A stretch of DNA of 64,000 nucleotides from Salinispira pacifica (GCF_000507245.1 NC_023035.1:2147501-2211500); one strand, 5' to 3'; shown: positions 28,828 through 37,447, numbered from the stretch's first letter. Notes: generated by a model not told the origin, from the letters alone. Made by a program: numbers and translations.

Positions 28828-30706
28828 GACTCCCCTGAAAAAAGGTAGGGAATTCCCAAAATTTTGTTGATAGGGTAAAATTCCGCATCGGGGGGAGCGG
28901 ATGTTTCGAAAGAACGAAGGACATAAGCAGCAGAGAATGTTTACATCGGTGGACCAACTTCCTGAGACTGCAAGAAAACACCTTGAACAGTCCTGGGCAC
29001 AGGTTTTCTACCATGAATATTTCTGCAGGATTAACGAGGAGGTCTTCTCCGTTCTCTACAGTGATAAGCATTCACGGCCCAACACGCCTATCAATATTCT
29101 GGTAGGCTTTGAAACCCTCAAATCCGGATTCGGCTTAAGTGACGAGCGACTCTATGATCATTTCATGTTTGATCTGAAGTTCCGCTACGCCCTGGGCTTG
29201 AAGGACTTTGACGAAGGAAACTTTGAGCTGCGTACTATCTACAACTTCCGCTCAGCGGTGAGTGCCTATGAAGAGGAACACAGGGTTAATCTGATTCACA
29301 AGGCAAGTGAACAGATAACCGACGAGCAATTGAAACAGTTTCAGATAAAAACCGGCCTACAGCGGATGGATTCAACCATGGTGCAGAGTAACATCCGCAA
29401 GATGAGCCGTCTGCAGCTGTTGGTAGAAATCATCCATCGCTTTTACCGTATGCTCAGTGAAGAAGAACAGAAAGCGTATGAGCAGCTGTTTGCCAGGTAT
29501 GTGAAAGAAGACTCCCTGCACTATTGCTGCCGGGTGAAACGGGACGAGATGGACGGGCGACTTGAGCAGCTTGGAAAAGATCTATCGACTATGCTGGAAT
29601 GTTTTGAAGACGTGCACGGAGATGAAAAAGCGTACCAGCAGGCCTTCAGGGTTTTTGGTGAACACTTTCGTTTTGAACAGGAATCTATCGTTGTGCGAGA
29701 AAGTAAAGAACTCGGTGGTAGCACCTTGCAGTCTCCTGATGATGAAGAGGCCACCTTCAGGACGAAAAGCAGAGAAAGCTCCCGGGGGTATGGTGCAAAT
29801 ATCACGGAAACTTGCGATGAAGATAATAATCTCCAACTCATCAGCAGGGTAAGTGTGGCGCCAAACATAACCGATGACCAGCAATTTCTGGCCGAAGATA
29901 TTGAGAACCTGAAAGAGCGGGAGGGAATCGATGAAGTGTATACCGATGCGGGGTATACGGGAGAGGCGGCAGCCAAGGCAACAGCAACATATCAGGTAAG
30001 CCAGCACGTGAGTGCCATCAAGGGAAGGAAAAAAGAGAAGACGAGAGTGGGCCTGGAAGATTTCACCGTCACTCGAACCAGTGAAGGAAAGGTGACTGCT
30101 ATCATCTGTCCAAATGGCCAGGGCGGGGAGCTGCGGGAAAGTAAAAAAGCAGCAGACCGCTATACCGCCGGGTTTTCTGCCGACGGCTGTCAGGCTTGCC
30201 CCTTTGTCAACCAGTGCCCGGCAAAGCGGCTGAAAAAGCGACCAAGTTATGTTCTTCATTTTACTGCGACCGATTTGCGGGTTGCCGCCACCAGGAAGCA
30301 GGTAGCAGAAACAGGAAAAGAGATTACCAATAAGCGGGCATCAATAGAGAGTACCGTTCGAAGTGTTATTCACCCCTTTGGTGGCCATCTCTGTAAACTA
30401 CCAGTGCGGGGCAGGCATCGGGTTACCACCATGATGGTCTTGAGTGCCATGATGGTTAACATTCGCAGAATCAGGGGATACCTGTTTCCCGAAGATGGGT
30501 CAAAACCAATTCCGGATGGATATGCACTCTGTTAGAAGCGAAAAGGGGAAAGGGAAAGCCCTTCGGGGTGGGGGTACAGATAAATAGCCGGTAAAGAAAG
30601 TGGCGGGGGCCCTCCCATAGGGTTATCTCCCCCTATGGGGCTGGATTCCCCGACCAATTTTTCCGGGTTTTTTTGAATTTACCATCAAGCTTTTTTCAGG
30701 GGAGTC
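28828..30706 (+). mobile_element. IS1182-family insertion sequence inside vapC
   Basis: The 1879-bp element has inverted repeats GACTCCCCTGAAAAAAG at both ends and a six-base target duplication TTAGAT (28822-28827 and 30707-30712). A GC-rich hairpin pair lies in its tail near 30610-30640. It differs in sequence from the neighbouring IS1182 element. Confidence 0.9.
28901..30535 (+). CDS. IS1182-family transposase
   Basis: This intact 544-residue DDE transposase has an N-terminal domain with RPNTPINILVGFETLKSG and the first motif LQRMDSTMVQSN. It then has VYTDAGYTGE with the second Asp, the zinc-like Cys set CQACPFVNQCPAKR, and the end motif RASIESTVRSVIHPFGGH with the catalytic Glu. GGGGGGAG lies just upstream of the ATG. 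The element is complete and could be active. Confidence 0.93.
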   Translation: MFRKNEGHKQQRMFTSVDQLPETARKHLEQSWAQVFYHEYFCRINEEVFSVLYSDKHSRPNTPINILVGFETLKSGFGLSDERLYDHFMFDLKFRYALGLKDFDEGNFELRTIYNFRSAVSAYEEEHRVNLIHKASEQITDEQLKQFQIKTGLQRMDSTMVQSNIRKMSRLQLLVEIIHRFYRMLSEEEQKAYEQLFARYVKEDSLHYCCRVKRDEMDGRLEQLGKDLSTMLECFEDVHGDEKAYQQAFRVFGEHFRFEQESIVVRESKELGGSTLQSPDDEEATFRTKSRESSRGYGANITETCDEDNNLQLISRVSVAPNITDDQQFLAEDIENLKEREGIDEVYTDAGYTGEAAAKATATYQVSQHVSAIKGRKKEKTRVGLEDFTVTRTSEGKVTAIICPNGQGGELRESKKAADRYTAGFSADGCQACPFVNQCPAKRLKKRPSYVLHFTATDLRVAATRKQVAETGKEITNKRASIESTVRSVIHPFGGHLCKLPVRGRHRVTTMMVLSAMMVNIRRIRGYLFPEDGSKPIPDGYALC

Positions 30707-30748
30707 TTAGATAGATGCAAATATTGGTATCGAATAGATAAATCATGT

Positions 30749-30976
30749 CTACAATGTTTCCCGTTCCTGTGGAGCGTCATTTTCACGAGTGAAGTCCAGC
30801 TCTGAGGAAAATTTATCGAATGATTCTCGAAATAGTTTCCAGATTTTATCTTTGGGAATGAGCATTACGATATCATCAATTTTTTTTATAAATACATCGG
30901 ATCCTGAAAATCGATATTCTTTGGGTAAGCGAACCGCCTGGCTTTTCCCATTCACAAAGAGTTTTGCTGTATCCAC
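30749..30976 (-). CDS. vapB: VapB-type AbrB-fold antitoxin
   Basis: This 75-residue protein has the swapped-hairpin DNA-binding motif [19 protein letters not shown] at its N-terminus and a C-terminal toxin-binding tail. It starts with GTG, fixed by AGGAGG seven bases upstream. It precedes vapC by two bases. Together with VapC it would bind the palindrome upstream of the gene. Its toxin is now broken by an IS. Confidence 0.9.
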   Translation of the reverse strand: MDTAKLFVNGKSQAVRLPKEYRFSGSDVFIKKIDDIVMLIPKDKIWKLFRESFDKFSSELDFTRENDAPQERETL

Positions 30977-30996
30977 AAAGCGCCTCCTCTGGAAGG

Positions 30997-31014
30997 TATA
31001 TATTGCAATATATA
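30997..31014 (-). promoter_or_regulatory. Candidate VapBC operator
   Basis: The perfect 18-base palindrome TATATATTGCAATATATA lies about 20 bases upstream of the vapB start, as expected for autoregulation. Promoter boxes are probably within this AT-rich stretch. Confidence 0.6.
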
Positions 31015-31060
31015 TTATTTGCGCTGAGAGTTCAATTTCTTAGGGCCTCCTGAAAAAACC

Positions 31061-32571
31061 CTATGCTGCCATATTACCATACCCCAATACCACGGGGAAA
31101 TGAGACTTCGGAATTTTTCGGCTGCGCCGTATAGCTATGATAAAGACGCAAAAAAGATCCATGCGAATCTTTTCCAGGTTCATCACCAGCATGACCATGG
31201 CCACCTGCGTTTCACTGGTCTCAGAAAGCTTTGTCATTAATCGACCCATTGAGTACCGTCGTTTTGCTCTACCGAATGTCCCTTCGACAGCTATTCTATC
31301 CAGCTCATCCTGACGGGCCAGCTTCTTTCGTTCCCGATTTTCTCCACGATCTTTCGGTGGACGACCCAGTGGTGGACCAGATAATCTGATTCCCCGTTTC
31401 TTGCACCAATTTCGGTTGTCCCTGGTGCGGTAAATCTGATCGGCGTGTATTGATTCCGGATACACGCCATATCTCTGTTTGTAATTTTCAGCCTGCATGT
31501 CTAAATCACCAGACTCGTTGTATGGATCCCATGAAAATCGGTCGATAAACATGTACCCGTTAATATTGGCGGATGAAATCTTCATGCCGAACTCAACCGG
31601 GGTACCGGCTTTTCCCCTAACGATGGGCCGAATATGGGGTTGGGAGATACTCACAATCCGGCCCGATATTCGATGATCTTTGGATTCATACATCAGTGCC
31701 TGCTGGCGAAAGACTTCCGAGATCACCAGCATATTCCGGTACTGCTGCCGAGACAGGCTATTCAAGCCTACTACCGTCGCTAATTGCTCTATATGCCGGA
31801 GATTACGGCGTATGTACCCCAGCTGCTTGCGTATTGCCTTGCGAATCTTGTTCTTGCTGGCTTTCCTCTTTTTGATCACCGCCAAAAAATCCTTTCGCGC
31901 TCTCTGCCGGTAGGTTCGGGGTTTTGTCGCCCCCTTGGCCCGTTCTGCGTGAAGAACGTCTATGATGGTTTCCAGTTTTTCCCGGCTCTCATTTAAAAGG
32001 GAAAGGTCTGTGGGATATCGAATATCACCGGGCACGCAGGTGGCATCAATCAGAAGCTTTCCGTTGTTTTCTACCTCAGGATTTTCTTCTTTTTCAGCTT
32101 CCGTATCATCTTCAGTTTTTTTTTACGTTCTTCGGCAATAATCAATTCATTTGCGTGAGTGATCATGTCCATGCTGATTCGCTTTCTGAAATGCACCATC
32201 CCGGATGCACGGCCGGGCAACGAGCGTAGCGAGTGACCAGGCATTGATGGATCAAAAGGAGCCTCATCCTGGTAACCCTGCATTCCGATGAGATATTGCA
32301 GGTAAGGCGTCTCACGAATCTGCTCCACGGTTTCCTCATCTGTAATTCCTAATTTTTCCTTTATAATCAGGGCACCCAATGCTGTACGGAAACGGATCGC
32401 CGGAGCGCCTTGCCCGCTTTCGATAGCAAACTGTGAGGCATATTCTGCTTCTAAATCCTCCCAGGGGATTAAATCGGCAAGCTGAACCCAGCGGTTATTG
32501 GGGTTCAGTTTGCCTCCAAATGGCAGATAGAAATCTTCAAATGAAAGCTGCGTTTTGTCCTCAGTTCTATA
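31061..32571 (-). CDS. IS5-family transposase, two frames (copy 1)
   Basis: The first frame starts at 32571 (MYRTEDKTQLSFEDFYLP) with GGGAGGG upstream, and reaches MVHFRKRISMDMI. The second begins near 32130, encoding (without own start) ENNGKLLIDATCVPGDIRYPTD, and continues with the core and VEGTFGRAKRRYSMGRLM, bearing the catalytic Glu. The two are joined at a run of nine A residues, where a -1 slip restores one protein. Programmed or transcriptional slippage is plausible for this family. A 15-codon insert lies between DPSM and VHFRKR. Confidence 0.8.
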
Positions 32572-32699
32572 CATAATCCCTCCCGCCAAGAAAACAGGTG
32601 CAAGGGTTTTTGCCTGGTTTTCGCAAAAACCGTGCACTGTAGAGTAGACATGCTATCGCCTTCCTTCATCAAGAGAGTTACGAGAGCATGCCCCTCCCA

Positions 32700-32732
32700 G
32701 AACCGTACGTGCGCAACTAACGCATACGGCTC
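32700..32732 (-). ncRNA. Group II intron domain V
   Basis: The 33-34-base hairpin GAGCCGTATGCG…CGTACGGTTC is the conserved catalytic domain V, placed just before the 3' end of the intron and after the RT gene. Confidence 0.93.
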
Positions 32733-32738
32733 CCAGCA

Positions 32739-34046
32739 CTAAACATTCGACCATTGCCAGATGTCTTTGCAAATTTTCGGTCTTGGTATTAATTTCCATA
32801 TCTTTTCAAATGTCTCCCAAATTATCTTGTGCTTCTGGCCTCTACGCCTTAGAACCTTATACAGTGTGTATCTGATGTAAGTGTAGAACTTGTACAGTCC
32901 TTTCAGATTTCCGTTGACCCCGTAGTAATTGTAGTGCCCAACCAGTTTCCGGCTTAGTGCTCTGACAATTTTCATGACAGGTCGATGCATGTTCCATCTG
33001 ATCCACTGTTTTGCGCTCTGGCGTTTAGCCTTCAGCTTCTTCTTGCTTGTCAGGTGCAGGACTGTGTACTTACCAGTCCTTGTACTGGCGTTCACGTGGG
33101 TGAATCCAAGAAAATCAAATGTCTCCTTGGTTCCTTTGTACCTTCCAAACGGAATGATCCTTGTCTTCTCTTCGGCCACCGTTAGCTTGAACTTTGCAAG
33201 CCTTTTCAGCATCACCTCGTAGAATCTTTTCGCATCATCCTCGTACTGGAATAATACCACATAATCATCGGCATATCGGTACAAGTATGTCTCACCCCTC
33301 AGATGCCTTTTTGCCACCTTCTCAAACCACAAGTCGAGTACATAATGAAGATACACGTTAGCCAGCACCGGCGAAATAAGTCCTCCTTGCGGAGTCCCCT
33401 TGTCACTGTCGCTGACGTTCCCATTCTCCATGATCCCCGCCTTGAGAAATCTTACTACATAACGAATGAAATTCTTGTCCTGTATATCATTCTCCAGAAA
33501 CTTCACCAGCCATTCATGGTCAACATTGTCAAAGAACCCTTTGATGTCGGCATCAAGAATATAATTTATCTTCTTCGTCATGATCGTCTGGTTTATTTCC
33601 CGTATCACATCATGACAATTCCGGTTCGGCCTGAACCCATAGGAACAGTCCAGAAACCTCGGTTCATATATCTCTGTCAGCACCTTCGCCATTATTCCTT
33701 GTACCAGTTTATCCTCATACGCCGGAATTCCAAGCGGTCGTACCGTGCCATCCGTCTTGGGTATGTATGTTCTTCTCACCGCCTGCGGTCTGTAACTGAA
33801 GGATTTCATCCGTCCAAGCAATGCATCCACATGCTCTTCCAGTCCGGACTCATAGCTCTCCTTCGTCGCTCCGTCTATGCCTGCGGCTTTTCCTCTGACC
33901 TGCGCCCGATGCTCTGCTTTCAGGTTCTCCCTGTTGACATAGTGCATGAGCGTCTGCATCTTCGCGTGACTCTCCGACAACCTCCTCAACTCCCCATAGC
34001 TGTTTTCCACTCTTTCAGAACCTCCAGTGTTCCTGGTGTTGGCCAC
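32739..34046 (-). CDS. ltrA: Group II intron reverse transcriptase/maturase
   Basis: This 435-residue protein has the RT blocks in order: IPKTDGTVRPLGIPAYEDKLVQ, YGFRPNRNCHD, DADIKGFFDNVDHEWL, GTPQGGLISPVLAN, the catalytic YADDYVVLF, and DFLGF. A maturase X domain follows (LVGHYNYYGVNGNLKGL). No HNH endonuclease domain is seen at the C-terminus, so mobility probably uses nascent strands at replication forks. It is intact and lies fully inside the intron. Confidence 0.95.
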   Translation of the reverse strand: MANTRNTGGSERVENSYGELRRLSESHAKMQTLMHYVNRENLKAEHRAQVRGKAAGIDGATKESYESGLEEHVDALLGRMKSFSYRPQAVRRTYIPKTDGTVRPLGIPAYEDKLVQGIMAKVLTEIYEPRFLDCSYGFRPNRNCHDVIREINQTIMTKKINYILDADIKGFFDNVDHEWLVKFLENDIQDKNFIRYVVRFLKAGIMENGNVSDSDKGTPQGGLISPVLANVYLHYVLDLWFEKVAKRHLRGETYLYRYADDYVVLFQYEDDAKRFYEVMLKRLAKFKLTVAEEKTRIIPFGRYKGTKETFDFLGFTHVNASTRTGKYTVLHLTSKKKLKAKRQSAKQWIRWNMHRPVMKIVRALSRKLVGHYNYYGVNGNLKGLYKFYTYIRYTLYKVLRRRGQKHKIIWETFEKIWKLIPRPKICKDIWQWSNV

Positions 34047-34588
34047 AAGAAATACGTTTAATGCCCAAACCCCTTCGCTCCACCGACTTTCACCGGTTTC
34101 ATCACTACTATGAGTCTGTCCGACTGCTGATGCCCCATACAGGTTTCTTGACTCTTCGCCTTTACGTCCCCTCTTAGTCCAACGGACAGGACCTCAGCCC
34201 TCCCAGGTACGCTTGATCTACCTTGTGTGCTCGCCATGCTCTCAGACCCCGTTGGGTTCTCCGCACTCTCGCCTTTTCCGAGTGCTTCTTGCTGGTTGCT
34301 GTCACATGAAAAACATCACCACCCAATCCTTATACTAACGAGGCTCAATCACGTTCAACCTTTCGGCTTATGGCTCTCACACTCCTATGCCTACGCTTAA
34401 ACCTCACCTCACGGCTTCGGCTCCAAGGCTAAGTACCGGCTGTTGGCTAAACTTTACCGGACAGGGTGTCTCACCCTGCTATATATCAAACGCCGAACTG
34501 GCGCACTCATGCACAAATTCTAGCAGTATTTCATTTATATGTATAGGGTTAAGGTTTTTTCAGGAGGCCCTACTTATCTCCTAGCTTA

Positions 34589-35194
34589 TCAATCCTGAAG
34601 TGAGCGGTTTATACTCTTCTGCTGGTAGTTTGTGCGCAAGTCCCTGATTATCGCCTCATCCCAAACCTGCGCCTCAATGTAGCGTACTGGACCCAACTCT
34701 CCAAAAGGATTTGTGGCTTGAGGCAATCCAAATGTTTCGATGAGATCCTCGAGGTCCTTCTTTAAATAAACCCTTTTTTCGTGCAGCAGGCCTTTGTTTT
34801 CCAGAAATGCTGGAAACAGGTCTCCATAGGTAAAACTCACCACATCTTGAGGAATATGCTTAAGCGAAACTCCCAGAACATCCGGCTGAGGGTACCAGCT
34901 TTCAAGCCAATCACATTGCCCCAGAGTCAATGTATAGGGCCTTTCTATTTTCGGATTTCCACCTAACTGAATGAACATATCTCTTGCATGATTTTCCAGT
35001 CTGAACCGCGTAGCGATGTAATCATCAGTTCGTTTTGAAGCAAAGAAATTGGGGTTTTCACTCAATTTCTGTTGTTCAATGAGTGCCGAACCCTCATCGA
35101 GGGAAGAAAGGTTCAAAAAGGGCCCGGTTTTCCGATCAAAGTAGTGGAATAGGAGAGCTGGAACAGAGTAAGACTTCTTTTCTTCAGGGTTCAT
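34589..35194 (-). CDS. Uncharacterised partner of a small nucleotidyltransferase
   Basis: This 201-residue protein has no family I can name. Conserved-looking parts are SVPALLFHYFDRKTGPFLNL near the start, VVSFTYGDLFPAF in the middle, and GPVRYIEAQVWDEAII near the end. Its start overlaps the stop of the nucleotidyltransferase gene upstream by four bases, so the two are translated together. In MNT-HEPN systems the second gene is a HEPN toxin, but no RxxxxH HEPN motif is seen here. It could be a new partner or an effector. It lies directly next to IS5 copy 1. Confidence 0.6.
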   Translation of the reverse strand: MNPEEKKSYSVPALLFHYFDRKTGPFLNLSSLDEGSALIEQQKLSENPNFFASKRTDDYIATRFRLENHARDMFIQLGGNPKIERPYTLTLGQCDWLESWYPQPDVLGVSLKHIPQDVVSFTYGDLFPAFLENKGLLHEKRVYLKKDLEDLIETFGLPQATNPFGELGPVRYIEAQVWDEAIIRDLRTNYQQKSINRSLQD

Positions 35195-35535
35195 GACTCA
35201 TTAAAAAACGAGAGAAGATTTGTTCTAAAGAGTGTTTCTCTGGCTGTATAGTCATCAATAGATGAGCTGGGCATGTTGATAATCTTACTAAAATCATGAT
35301 CATAATCCAAGCCGATTAAGTCTACACTTCGGCTTGGTTTTTCAATGAGCTCCCCGTATGCCGTAAAAACTTTGCTTTTAGGGAGGCCGACGACCGCGAT
35401 ATCGATATCCGAATTTTCCGTGAAATTTCCTTCAATTAAGGATCCAAAAATATAGATTTCACGGCATCCAAATTTCAGAAGAATTTCTTTTGCGAGATCT
35501 ATATCTTCTTTGGTCTTTGTATCTGCCTTAATCAT
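35191..35535 (-). CDS. Minimal nucleotidyltransferase (MNT)
   Basis: This 114-residue protein has the polymerase-beta-type motif FGSLIEGNFTENSDIDIAVVG with the catalytic GS and DxD. A third Asp may be in SRSVDLIGLDYD. Such stand-alone domains often act as antitoxins that AMPylate a HEPN toxin, or as modifiers of tRNA or protein. It is the first gene of a two-gene unit with the unknown protein at 34589, with a four-base overlap. The start has no strong ribosome site. Confidence 0.82.
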   Translation of the reverse strand: MIKADTKTKEDIDLAKEILLKFGCREIYIFGSLIEGNFTENSDIDIAVVGLPKSKVFTAYGELIEKPSRSVDLIGLDYDHDFSKIINMPSSSIDDYTARETLFRTNLLSFFNES

Positions 35536-35616
35536 TAATCCAATTCTATTTTATAGATTTGAAAAACACAAGAATTCGGTAAGACTGCCTGTTAATCAAA
35601 AATATTAAAAATGTGT

Positions 35617-35708
35617 GCATAACACAGAGGTGAGCTCTGAGCCGTCCATTGGCATGCGTTTTTGCGGCTGCAAAAACCATGACAATAGGCGAATGACCCC
35701 CTGTGTCA
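35617..35708 (-). repeat. Second attC-like hairpin
   Basis: Arms GGCATGCGTTTTTGC and GCAAAAACCATGACAAT pair around a GGCT apex, with outer parts ACACAGAGG and CCCCCTGTGT and unpaired bases on one arm. The left box reads GCATAAC. The right box is altered where the 61-base inverted repeat joins. The core matches the first site at 28.3 kb. It lies 3' of the hsdM fragment, the expected side for a cassette. Confidence 0.45.
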
Positions 35709-35755
35709 ACATAGAAGTCACCTGAAAGGAGGCTTTTATGTTGACACAGGGGGTC
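35695..35755. repeat. 61-base inverted repeat (abutted element ends)
   Basis: The 19-base arms GACCCCCTGTGTCAACATA are perfect inverted copies with a 23-base spacer; similarity extends into AGAAGTCACC and AAAAGCCTCC. It looks like two outer ends of a lost element placed together. No target duplication is seen. It marks the point where hsdM breaks off and also overlaps the attC-like hairpin. Confidence 0.7.
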
Positions 35756-36556
35756 CCGCAGGCACCGTCATACACCAGGTAGCTGCCAGATTCGATTTGG
35801 TCTGCAATTGGCAGGAAGATCAGGTCAGCCATCAACTTCACCACATCACGAGGGGTAAAATGCTCTCCAGCCTCTTCGTTATTTTCTTCGTTGAAGCGGC
35901 GAATCAATTCTTCAAAGACCGTTCCCATGCTGTGATTATCCAGCCCGGGAAGTTTTTCATTACCATCGGCATCCAGCACCGGCTTGGGGCTTAGATTGAT
36001 GCTTGGATTCAGATATTTTTCAATCAAAGCGCCGAGGATATCAGCATCCACAAGCGTCGGGATCTGGTTGCGGAATTTGAACTTATCCAGAATTTCCTGA
36101 ACGTTGGGTGAGAAGCCATCGAGATAGGCTTCAAAGTCAGCTTTCAATTGCTGAACCTTGGCTCTGTTTTTCAGGTCTTTAAGAGTAAATGGGGAGCTGT
36201 TGAAAAAAGCTTCGCCGGATGCCTGACACAGAGCTGCGTTCTGATTGGCAATCCCCGCAGAATCAAGCTGTTTTTTCATATTAAGGACAGCTTCTTTGGT
36301 CGGCTCAAGAAGTGCATCAAGACGGCGAATAACGGTCATCGGCAGAATAACGTCCCGGTATTTACCACGGACATATACATCTCTCAGGACATCATCTGCA
36401 ATGTTCCAGATGAAATTTGTTATTGTATTATGGATACTGTAATTCATCTAAACTTCCCCTAATATTTCCTTGATTTCCATCGTGTAGTTGGAAGTCTAAT
36501 TATCGTCTGTAGAAAATTGTTATATTCATTCATTTTTTTCCCATCTTCTTGTTGAA

Positions 36557-36931
36557 GTGTCTTATGACTTCGTCGCATGGCCTTCGGGAGCAGCGTTTCC
36601 GGTATCCTTCCTGCCTTCTGATGAGTTTTGGACGGTCCATCTAAATTCTGGTATCTTTAACCCTCCGGTGAAATCGGAAGTTTCGGTCTCAATTCAGCGG
36701 CAATCAGACGGAGTGACCTGGCTCATCGATGAATCGTCAAGCGGCTCGGGGGAATACTTCGACACTGGCTCTGGGGGCTATGCGCTTACGCCTATGATCA
36801 TTTTCCGTTTCGATGATACGCCGGGAATCGTAGCTGGCGAGACTTTCTCAGTGAGCATTCACGGCTTGACCTACAAAGACGACAGCGCCGCAAGCCTTGA
36901 ATACCAAGTGGAGCTGTTTGATTTACAGTAA
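36557..36931 (+). CDS. Small protein resembling the C-terminal domain of CAP-type secreted proteins
   Basis: This 124-residue ORF has a GTG start without a clear ribosome site. It has VAWPSGAAFPVSFLPSDEFWTVHLN, then PPVKSEVSVSIQRQSDGVTWL and PGIVAGETFSVSIHGLTY. This resembles the beta-sandwich tail of some CAP/SCP-domain proteins, a recall-based guess. Neither CAP domain nor signal peptide is present, and the frame is open upstream. So it may be a 5'-truncated fragment or a cassette gene. GC content is higher than that of its neighbours. Confidence 0.45.
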   Translation: MSYDFVAWPSGAAFPVSFLPSDEFWTVHLNSGIFNPPVKSEVSVSIQRQSDGVTWLIDESSSGSGEYFDTGSGGYALTPMIIFRFDDTPGIVAGETFSVSIHGLTYKDDSAASLEYQVELFDLQ

Positions 36932-37030
36932 GCTGTGCGCGTTAACGCTTGAATTAGCACCGGCAGCTATTCAAGGCCCCGGAGAAGGTTTCTTTATCTT
37001 TCAGACGGGCTTAACAGACAGGTCAGAATA

Positions 37031-37447
37031 TTGTTCGATTCGCTGAATCATCAGACTCTGGTACTCATGGATCATTTCTTTCTCTGGTTTCATGGGATCT
37101 TTCTGCTCTTCAACATGGTCGGATGGATTTGGCGCTATACCCGTCGCATTCATTTGCTCACCATCGGCCTCACCTTGTTTTCCTGGCTGTTCCTGGGTAT
37201 TTGGTATGGCTTTGGATACTGCTTCTGTACCGACTGGCACTGGCAGATCCGGTCGCTTCTGGGAAATCCGCCGAACCATTATTCCTACATACAGTTCCTG
37301 GTGCACCAGATCACCGGATGGAATCCTCCAAGGCAATTGACCAATACGCTGACTGTCCTCGCATTCGCCGCCATCATCACTTTGAGCCTTGCGCTGAACC
37401 TGCGGGATTTGCTCAACAGAAAGAAAACAAACGGCGGCGCTTGGTAA
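37031..37447 (+). CDS. Small membrane protein, DUF2784-like
   Basis: This 138-residue protein has about four hydrophobic segments. The conserved-looking region GYCFCTDWHWQIRSLLG after LFSWLFLGIWYGF recalls the DUF2784 family, whose function is unknown. The start at 37031 is TTG; an ATG at 37067 (MDHFFLW) is an alternative, and neither has a good ribosome site. It points the same way as the stress-protein gene downstream. Confidence 0.6.
   Translation: MFDSLNHQTLVLMDHFFLWFHGIFLLFNMVGWIWRYTRRIHLLTIGLTLFSWLFLGIWYGFGYCFCTDWHWQIRSLLGNPPNHYSYIQFLVHQITGWNPPRQLTNTLTVLAFAAIITLSLALNLRDLLNRKKTNGGAW

Larger units (their letters stand above)
28448..30746 (-). pseudogene. vapC: VapC-type PIN-domain toxin, split by an IS1182-family element
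   Basis: The 3' part (28448-28827) encodes the body of a PIN ribonuclease: TITLAELEFGI, then IGNMDMLIGAQARARDLILVTNN. The 5' part (30713-30746) encodes MIYLFDTNICIY, with the first catalytic Asp. Removing the IS and one copy of the six-base duplication restores DTNICIYLIKNKFPAML in frame. The ATG follows the vapB stop by two bases. The toxin is therefore inactivated, while the antitoxin remains complete. Confidence 0.88.
32639..34506 (-). mobile_element. Group II intron
   Basis: On the minus strand the 1868-base intron begins GTGCGCC and ends TCTAC, the usual GUGYG…AY limits. Compared with IS5 copy 2, exact removal joins …GTGCATGA to AGTGCACGG, as in the intact copy. It carries a reverse transcriptase gene and a domain V. 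It is in the sense orientation relative to the transposase and lies upstream of its start. Confidence 0.92.
31043..34570 (-). mobile_element. IS5-family element, copy 1, carrying a group II intron
   Basis: The inverted repeats are GGGCCTCCTGAAAAAACC and its complement, flanked on both sides by TA, as in the IS427-like group. Without the intron the length is 1660 bases, matching copy 2 (1658). The transposase is in two frames around a run of nine A residues. The intron lies upstream of the transposase start. Confidence 0.9.
35605..36447 (-). pseudogene. hsdM: Type I restriction-modification methylase (HsdM), 3' truncated
   Basis: The ORF has the HsdM N-terminal domain (WNIADDVLRDVYVRGKYRDVI in part, TVIRRLDALLEPTK) and the start of the catalytic domain (HFTPRDVVKLMADL, YLVYDGACGT). 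Homology stops inside AdoMet motif I at about 35755, where a 61-base inverted repeat begins. The rest of the ORF is read through that repeat and an attC-like hairpin. The NPPF motif is lost, so no methylase activity is expected. AGGGGAAG precedes the ATG. No hsdS or hsdR is nearby. Confidence 0.88.

Noticed and set aside
36932-36990. Possible third attC site (GTTAACGCTTGAATTAGC with GCTATTCAAG)
   Set aside because: The short stem resembles classic attC left halves, but no matching right box is found and it lacks the core shared by the other two sites.
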